A stretch of 64,000 nt of DNA from Fragum whitleyi (Eukaryota; Mollusca; Bivalvia; Cardiida; Cardiidae). Under the pieces are notes generated by a model. It searched no databases and was not told the DNA's origin. It saw only the letters and a list, made by a program, of their open reading frames with translations. The stretch is taken from NCBI GenBank assembly GCA_948146395.1, contig OX411546.1:24778449-24842448 (forward strand). Direction: 5' to 3'. The position numbers and the translations under genes are program-made. Position 1 is the stretch's first letter. Every line of letters begins with the position of its first letter. Of the stretch, positions 56,885 through 64,000 are shown piece by piece.

Positions 56885-58475
56885 ATAAGGAATATTTAAC
56901 GCTACTCTCGGGCACTCGTCACGATCGACGATACTAGTCGGGATTCCTTATAGTCAGGTAGGCAAAACGGTAACGCAGTGGAAAATGGAAAAGAAACAAC
57001 TCAAGGCGAAGTTTTCATGGCATACTCATTTACTACAGGGTCTACCACCCTTACTTCGTCATGGATGGTTACGTACAAAATATACAAATAGCCGGTGTCG
57101 ATAAATGTGGAACGTTCAGGTTTGAACACGGCGGGTGGGGGAGGGCACTTTCTCCCTTTCATACAATGGCTCTCATTCAACTTCATGGATACTAGGGACA
57201 GGACAAGTGCGACAGGATCTTCCTCAATAATTGAATTACATTACTAGAAAATATTGATTAAATAGAATGGCATATCACAAGGCAATCCTTATGACTTTAA
57301 TCTTACTGTCGGTCTCTGCATTGATTACAGTGGGTTTAAAAGATTGGATTAAGAAACATTAAAAGTTTCTGAATTAACTTGGAATAAAGAATTAAATCTT
57401 TAGAAATGGAAATTGTATGACCATACAATTGTTTGGCTACACCTGGAACATCTCATTACCTGAGAAGTTTGGCTTTCTTGCAGTTTTGGAATATTGGTGG
57501 TCTGACTCGATCAGGTGATCTGTGGAAGATGCCGACATTCAAAAACTGCCGCCTTATATAACTTTTCTAAGCTGGCCACGTGACCAACATTGGCCAATCG
57601 GAATGCAGTAAATACAAAAACAATGTGATTCGTCCGCTCAGTAAATCACGTCATAAGCTTACATAGCTAAATAAATCAAACAGCTCTTAAGCTAAAAATA
57701 CAGCTTTCATAAAAAGCAGACATAAAAAGATGAAAGCAGAATGCAGAATTAAGTTCTGACAAAAAGCAGACGCTCTGAATAAACGGCGTAGGTAGACATG
57801 AAAAGTTGTGACATTCCGCATCAAGGTCACTCAACAAGAAGTAACACAACCTAGCATATCACCTACAAGAAAGAATTTATTACGACTCTACGTGTTAATC
57901 TTACTTAATTTCGACATAGAATAATATTCAAAACAGTTTTTCAGTGTATTATTCCTTGTATTGAATAGCAGGCCATGAAAATACCAAAAGTAGTTCCAGT
58001 AGAATGCGAAATGACCAGTCAGATGACAGTGCATAACTGTAAAACAAATAAATGAATAGTAGCCAACAGTTCCAAGCATTTCAATATATCACGAAAATAT
58101 AGTGAAGGGCCGAGATGACCGTTGACCACTGCTACAACAACAACAGTCAGTCAAGAGTTACATTTCTTGATGCGTAATTGAAAGTGAAAGTTTATGGGAT
58201 TGTTTAAGTTTAAAAAGGCACTTAGAATACGGAATATCACTACAGTCCGTTTTAAACACACACAAATAGGACACTAGAGACGTCTACAGTTCATTATTCA
58301 TCGAAGTGAGTGCTTAAGATCGCAGTGGAAGAGTGGAAGTGAATAGGAATCCAGTCTCAAGGTAGGTCAGTTTGTCGTTAGTTTTCGCTGTTCTTCATGT
58401 TGACAGGTGGGGTTTAGCCATGGCTCGCTTCAATATGGCAGATTTCCAGTTGTAGCACGCTATGTTTTGGTAGTA
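56885..58475. other. Non-coding stretch upstream of the transposase locus
   Basis: No supported gene. A weak palindrome TATAAGGAAT/ATTCCTTATA brackets 56883-56955. No promoter elements can be named with confidence. Confidence 0.4.
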
Positions 58476-58700
58476 CAGTTAAAAACATCGTGAAATTGAC
58501 GCTCCACGCATTCAATATCACTCAAAATCATTCCGGAATCATTCCATTCAAAACATTCATCTCACTCGATCAGATCGATCATAAACGATCAAAAACGCTC
58601 AATTTTCCGATCAAATCGATCAGAAACGTTCCATATTTTCATTGGTCGGCTTGATTTTTTCGGTGGTTTTGATTGGTTGAAAAATACTTTTCGTTTAATT
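58476..58700 (+). mobile_element. M1-type left terminus upstream of the transposase gene
   Basis: CAGTTAAAAACATCGTG stands after TA and matches the M1 terminal repeat through AAATTGAC. The next ~100 bp resemble M1 subterminal tracts (CTCCACGCATTCAATATC, AAAATCATTCC), then change to GATCGATCATAAACGATC motifs. Neither an internal M1 hairpin nor a right end follows. This could be the left end of a larger element containing the transposase gene, with the right end beyond 64000, or a truncated MITE. Confidence 0.65.
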
Positions 58701-58761
58701 AAATCCTATTCATTTTCCAACCGTGACGACCCAGATTTTAACCCGCCATATTGATTACAAA

Positions 58762-61700
58762 ATGGACACCGTGAAATTATCGAGAGGAAAGCGATGGCCA
58801 CCTTCTATACGATTAACAGTAGAATATTATGCAGCTAGAGGTTATACTGCTGTCCAACTAGCCAAAATGTTGAGGGTTCGGCACAACTTTGTGGCGTCAA
58901 GGCAGTCGCTTCATGCGGCATTGAAAAGAAATGGCAAAACTCCGATTTATCCACGGTAAGTTGCGTTTCCTCAATTATGCGTATGTTACGTCTTGCAATC
59001 GAAATTTTTAATACTGCAACATACTTTAGAATTAATTTCATGAAACGAGGGACTATCTTAACTACGTTTTGCTATCGTCCCGTTTCTTTCGTACCAATTC
59101 TACTTTCGTCCCGTGTCAGTTCGTGCCCTAAATAGCATAGTCGTCCAATTGCACTTTTGGGAATTGCCAATATTTTCAATCAATACCAAATTAAACAAAA
59201 TTATAACCAAATAAATCCTAATACTAATATAATGGGAATGGGCCTCAGCAATGGAGTTCAACCCAGACAAGAGCGAGGTCTTGGGAATTACTTGCAAGGG
59301 AAGCTGAGGGGTTCTTTTTTACCTAACACACTTAATAACACTAACTTCCAAGGTTACCAAATACCTAGGGGTAACTATCAGGAATGAATAAAACGGGTCA
59401 ACTCCTTAGGGCCAATGACCTTAGATTAATTTCAAGAAACATCCTTTCCTCAGTCACACCAGAAAATTAAGTCTAAAGCCTATATCATTGTATATATCCT
59501 CAGAGTGAGCATTGTTCTTCTATCTGGCACCCTTGGCTAAAATCCTACTTCCTCATATTATGAAAGATCCAAAGGGCTGTCGCATATGTCCATAATAACT
59601 ACACAAGCAGTGTCTCGAGTATGTAAGAATCTCTAAACTGGTAAACCCTCCACCAGCGGCCTATACCTTCATAATTAATATATTTTTCAAGATTAGAAAT
59701 AGCCTAGTATACATTGACTACAACCACCACACCCCTACCTGTGAAATCTTAATTACTGTGTCCAACAGTCCTGCACCAATTATCATTGTATTTCTTTATT
59801 TCCCAGAACAAATGTTTCTGTAAACAGAATTATTTTCATTGCAGGCACAGAAAGGTATTGCATATACACAAAAGTATAGTAGATTTGGAGCTGCATAAGA
59901 ACCCAGAAATATCAACCCAGACACTGCGAGATATTTTGGTGAATGACTTTGGCGTGAGAATTTCCTTGCCGCATATTGCAAGAGTGAGACGAGAACTTGG
60001 ATGGACTGCACGCAAGACACAGTACTGCCAAATGATAAGTGCTAAAAACAAAAAACATCGCATAGAATGGTGCCTTCAAAAGCTTTCCGAAGAGGACAGA
60101 TTCCTGAACGTCATTTTTTCCGATGAAACATCAATAGAGATGTCATCATCTGGGAAGTTGTTCTTCTACAAACCACGTTCAGAATTTGAAAAACTGCCAG
60201 CCAAAGCTCCTAAACCGAAACATCCATACAAGGCAAGTATATTCTTAGTCTAACTTTATTGTTAGAATCTTAGCTATAATGATAAAAAAATTCTTTTACT
60301 AAACAGTTCATGATCAAAGTTTATTACACAAACGTCGAACTTTGGAAAAAGACAAATGTGGTACGTCAAAAAATTGGCTAAATTCTTTTGACAGACTTCA
60401 CAAAAAGTATTTGATATATTTCTGTAAATAGACAAATGGAATGTCAAAAAGATTCTTCCGTTTCATGAATATGCATTGAGGTTTTCCCATTTTATTTGAA
60501 ATGTTATCACTGTACCCTCAAATAGTCTTTAAATGTGCTAAAAAGAGAATTAATTAGTGTCTTAATATATCAATGTAATCTTCTTGAGGTTGGGAGAATT
60601 TATCATGACAAGGCTTTGCAGAGTCATGAGATTTTCTCATAGCCGAGACCTGGGCCAGAGGTTGTAAAATTAAAATCGTAATGCTGTTTTTGTACTCATG
60701 TACTAATGTATTATTCAAAGATGATATTTATAAGTTGTTATGAATAACAACTTATTAATATTGATTATTATCTTTTATTTTCATACATTTATTTAAATTT
60801 AAAATTTGAGAATATTCTCAGTTTAGCCTGAGAAAATTTTTATAAACTTGGGCCCAGATACCATTGATATTTTAAGACACTAACATATTATTCTATTTAT
60901 CAAGCAATTATCTACCAAGGTTTGAAAATGTTAAAACTGGGAAATAAAAGGAAATTGTTGGAAAGATTGAAATAATATTGTAATGTTATCAACGAACATT
61001 CTAGGACCCCCAAAAAAATTAAACATCCAAGAGAATAGTCCAATCTTTTTGAACGGTTTTATTGAATTTTGTAGTCAATACTAATTATCTATTTTTGCCT
61101 TTAGTTAGAAATCCTAACATGAACATATTTGAAACAACAGTTATTTGTTCCTAGATAATGCTTTGCTTGAAACTAGCCTAGGCCTATATTGTAGGCCTTC
61201 TTGTAAACATTCGCAAAGGGTTCATAGAATTTTTCTTGGCCTGAGGTTGCTCATCGTGCACTTGAATTAAAAATACCCAAAATAAACTCAACCAAACATT
61301 AGAAAATTCAAACCTTAGAAAACATACTGATTATTCAAATCTTACCTTCATAGAATGAAATTATACAACATGAAACCCGGTATCTTACTGAAAACGCATT
61401 TTGTCACAGACCAGGGTTATCCTTATTTCTCAACACAATTATTCTTTCTACTCTCATCAAATATCTTAAAATCAAATTGAAAAACTTTAAATCTGGATTA
61501 TAAAAAATCTGCATGGTGAAAGCTTTTTCAGTCTGTTCCTGTTTTTTTCCAAAGTAGAATTGTAGAAAAAAATACTAAAATTTGAACAATTTCAACTGGG
61601 CAATTTTGACAAATTTTGTTAAAAGTGAGATTTTTGGAACGATAAAGATGTGAATATTGAGTTCAACCTTCTCATATGTCTTTATATTTACTTACAAAGT

Positions 61701-63275
61701 CTTTGATATAGCATTTGCTTTATGACCATTCATTAAACTTCACGTCTTGTGTTAAATCGCATTTCACTTTTAAATGGATGAAGGGATGTTTGTAGAAAGC
61801 GTGCCAAATCGCCATTTTTTTCAAAGTCGTGGTCAAGTAAAAATATATATGCTGTTGAGATCACGCTTACTCACAGTTTATACTATATATAACAAAATTT
61901 ATTCACTTATCTTAAAAACGCTATTAGCCTCTTCTACCTTAAAGCAAATTATTAATGTTTCTACTTGTTCCTTGGGGCAATTCCAGTGGAACAATGATTA
62001 GCCCTCCTGGGCCTAAAGTATTTCTTGTTTTGACATCTATGAATATGTATAGGAACAACAGGCCAAATAATTTCCCCATTATCAACTCCATTTCAGGTTC
62101 ACATGTGGGGAGGAATATCATACAAAGGGAGAACGTCTTGTTGTATCTTTACTGGGACGATGGATTCCTTAATCTACCAAGAAATACTACGATGTAACTT
62201 AATTCCATTTGTTGAGAACAAGTATCCCTCTGGTTTCAGACTTTATCAAGTAAGTGTTAAAAGGTTTTAGGTGAAAATATTACTTTATCCCTCCAGCAAG
62301 TAATAAAGGGAAAAACGACCACAACCATGTAAGATTGCATCTATAAAAGTAGTTGGCCACATGTGACGCTTTCTACAAGACAGACTAGTCATATATAAGA
62401 CATACTTTTTGTCTAGCCTGCTTGGTTGGACAATTACTCCTTCATTTATGGATGGTTTTCAAAATAACTTGGCCAGGGGTGTAGAAAAACAAGATCTTTT
62501 CACTTGTCCTTTGACAAGTTGACAGTCAAATGTAATTTGTCTGACTTGTTTGATAGTTGTCAAAATTTTCCTTTACTTATTTTGTCTATTGGCAGAACTT
62601 TTTGAGCTGGAAACAAATTAATGTAAATCTTTTAGAAAATAAGAGAAATTGCTTTTGAAAAGCTATTTTTCTTGTTTTCTTAGATTTTCTTTTTACACCC
62701 CTCTCTTTTATTTACCTTGTTAGTCATTTCTTTCCTTGATCTGTCCGCAATGAAAACTTTTGTCACATTTTCTCAGCAACTCTAAATCATATCAACGTGA
62801 AATGTGGTAAGATATATCGTTTTAAGGTCCCATATATTGAAACTTGAAACTGCAGAGAATATTAAAGGTTGTCTATTTACTGTTTAGATAAAGATTTGTT
62901 TTAATTGTCTGTTCTATTTAGATATTGATTGATTTACAATGATACATAACTGAAGCGTAAATCTTTTTACAGGATAATGATTCCAAACATAATAGCAAGT
63001 CCACTGAAGAATGGATGCAGTCTGTTGGTATACTTGATGCTGTAATGGTTACACCAGCTTCCTCTCCAGATTTGAACCCCATTGAGAATGTTTGGGCTGC
63101 TCTTAAAGATCATCTCCATAGAAATGTGAAACCAAGGACTAAACAAGCCCTAATTGATGGAATAGTGAACTGGTGGGAGATGCTTACTCCGGAAAAGTGT
63201 TCAAGATACATTGATCATATTCATCGTGTTATCCCACAAGTTGTTTTGAATAATGGTGGACCAACTGTGTTTTAA
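58762..63275 (+). CDS. Tc1-family DD34E transposase gene, four exons
   Basis: Exons 58762-58955, 59845-60232, 62097-62249 and 62973-63275 join to 1038 nt, encoding 345 residues, the usual Tc1 transposase size. Start: AAAATGG is a good context; the frame is also open upstream without ATG. Exon 1 encodes the first HTH (about residues 15-55). Exon 2 encodes a basic linker, a second HTH (about 86-118, HIARVRRELGW) and FSDETS with catalytic Asp158. Exon 3 begins with HMWGGIS. Exon 4 begins DNDSKH (Asp248) and holds PDLNPIENVW with Glu283, exactly 34 residues after Asp248. Intron 1 is phase 2, introns 2 and 3 phase 0; all junctions restore family order. Such enzymes bind terminal repeats and cut and paste DNA in the nucleus (family knowledge). 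Introns of 889, 1864 and 723 bp are unusually large for a mobile Tc1, which suggests either a host-like (domesticated) gene or a large autonomous element. No canonical poly(A) signal was seen directly downstream. Confidence 0.88.
59228..59720 (+). pseudogene. Decayed CR1/Jockey-like LINE fragment in intron 1
   Basis: In shifting frames the stretch encodes MEFNPDKSEVLGIT, then KYLGVTIRNE, then RNILSSVTPE and further C-terminal RT thumb-like segments, interrupted by stops and frameshifts. It is unrelated in frame to the flanking transposase exons and lies wholly inside intron 1, so it was inserted into, or carried along in, the intron. Confidence 0.7.
60233..60238 (+). other. Non-canonical GC splice donor (intron 2)
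   Basis: The exon 2 boundary reads ACAAG|GCAAGT, with its acceptor TTTCAG|GTTC at 62097. GC-AG introns with otherwise strong consensus (AAG|GCAAGT) are the main minor donor class in animals. No GT alternative preserves the frame between HPYK and VHMWGG. Confidence 0.75.
60585..60660 (-). repeat. H3 palindrome fragment in intron 2
   Basis: GAGGTTGGGAGAATTTATC and the apex CAAGGCTTTGCAGAG, followed by ATGAGATTTTCTCA, match a diverged H3 palindrome in reverse orientation. The outer half of the element is missing. Confidence 0.6.
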
Positions 63276-63429
63276 ATCTACTTTTATTTCAAACAAAACT
63301 AGAGAATTAATAAGCTGTGGGTGTTTTTTAAAGAGTATGGGTATCAACTGCTTAAGTTGTCCACAGGTGCAAGTTGTCACATAAAGCAGTTTCTTTTGCT
63401 AGTTTTTCTCGCCTATGTGCAGGATTGTT

Positions 63430-64000
63430 TTTGTTATCTCACCTGAGCCCGAAGTGCTCAAGGTGAGCTTTTGGGGCAACTTGATGTCTGTCGTGCACTG
63501 CTTGTCAACATTTACCTTGTGGACACTCTAGAGGCAATAATTCCAAGCCCAATCAACCTGAAAATTGGCCAGAATGATTATCTTGATGTAATCTCGATCA
63601 AGTTCAAAATTGGGTCAAGTGGGGTCAAAAACTAGGTCAAGGGGTCAAATCTTTGAAAAACCTTGTCTACACTCTAGAGGCCATATTTTTAGCGTGATCA
63701 ACCTGAAAATTAGCCAGAATAATTATCTTAATGAAATCTCAGAAAAGTTTGAAATTGGGTCAAGTGTGGTCAAAAACTATCTACGGGGTCAAATCTTAGA
63801 AAAATCTTGTGGACCCTCTCGAGGCAATAATTCCAAGCCCAAGTTACCTGAAAATTGGTCAGAATGATTATCTTGATGAAATCTCGGACAAGTCCAAGTT
63901 AGGTCAAGTGGAGTAAAAAAAACAAGGTTACAGGGTCAAATCTAAGAAAAACCTTGTGGACACTCTAGAAACCATATTTATAGCCAAATCAACCTGAAAA
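63430..64000 (+). repeat. Tandem array, ~146-bp period, runs off the window
   Basis: The head has TCACCTGAGCCCGAAGTG and TCAAGGTGAGC (a hairpin). Units then begin CCTTGTGGACACTCTAG (63515), CCTTGTCTACACTCTAG (63661), TCTTGTGGACCCTCTCG (63805) and CCTTGTGGACACTCTAG (63952). Each has TCAACCTGAAAATTGGCC-, GATTATCTTGATG- and GGGTCAAGTG-like segments. At least three units. An 85-codon frame (63610-63867) is a by-product. The style is common in bivalve genomes (established impression, not verified here). Confidence 0.85.

Noticed and set aside
59157..59387. 76-codon frame read as an extra transposase exon
   Set aside because: Its sequence fits a decayed LINE thumb region in another frame. The transposase frame is complete without it.
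63276..64000. Right terminal repeat for the transposase locus
   Set aside because: Looked for the complement of the M1 end and found none before the window ends.

Overview
The window is eukaryotic, AT-rich, intron-bearing and very dense in transposons, and most likely comes from a bivalve mollusc. Signs of this are a rhodopsin-class GPCR of marine-invertebrate type, Jockey/CR1-like LINE remnants, tRNA-derived SINEs, and tandem-core repeats headed by short hairpins that look like those common in clam, oyster and mussel DNA. The assignment is inference; no marker gene fixes the species. No rRNA, bona fide tRNA, CRISPR array or prokaryotic operon was seen.

Only two protein genes look intact. 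One is a single-exon seven-transmembrane receptor at 22915-24042 (minus). The other is a four-exon Tc1-family DDE transposase gene at 58762-63275 (plus). Its exons join into a 345-residue frame with two HTH segments and a complete DD34E triad, separated by three introns of 0.7-1.9 kb. The introns themselves hold fragments of other transposons.

The rest is layered mobile DNA. M1 is a ~430-bp MITE with TIRs beginning CAGTTAACAACATCGTG, TA target sites and a built-in hairpin; about twenty copies or pieces lie across 1-49765, and one left end sits at 58476, just upstream of the transposase gene. T2 is a ~0.95-kb TIR element (9862-10805), with a second copy swollen to 6.4 kb (42289-48698). H3 is a ~320-bp element built around a ~150-bp palindrome (6122, 8831, 16679, 20673, 37785). 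K4 is a ~250-bp MITE (3047, 8739, 13066, 14880). F5 is a CRE-rich foldback (33540, 55090). Also present are two mariner-type TIR elements (1852-2850, 34000-35160), a piggyBac-like TTAA element (47742-48501), several one-off foldbacks, about a dozen SINEs and fragments, and at least four LINE remnants.

Region by region: 1-21900 is a mosaic of M1, H3, K4, SINEs and foldbacks with nested insertions. 21900-24050 holds the receptor gene. 24500-32500 holds a dead LINE (26969-30620) between two diverged inverted repeat arms. 33000-41800 is mainly non-coding, with mariner-type, H3, foldback and tandem repeats. 41992-48799 is a Russian doll: an M1 MITE split by T2, which holds a piggyBac-like element, which holds a 4.5-kb block with a dead LINE and SINEs. 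48800-58450 has another M1, a third LINE and a 165-bp tandem array. 58476-63275 is the transposase locus, and 63430-64000 a 146-bp tandem array running off the window.
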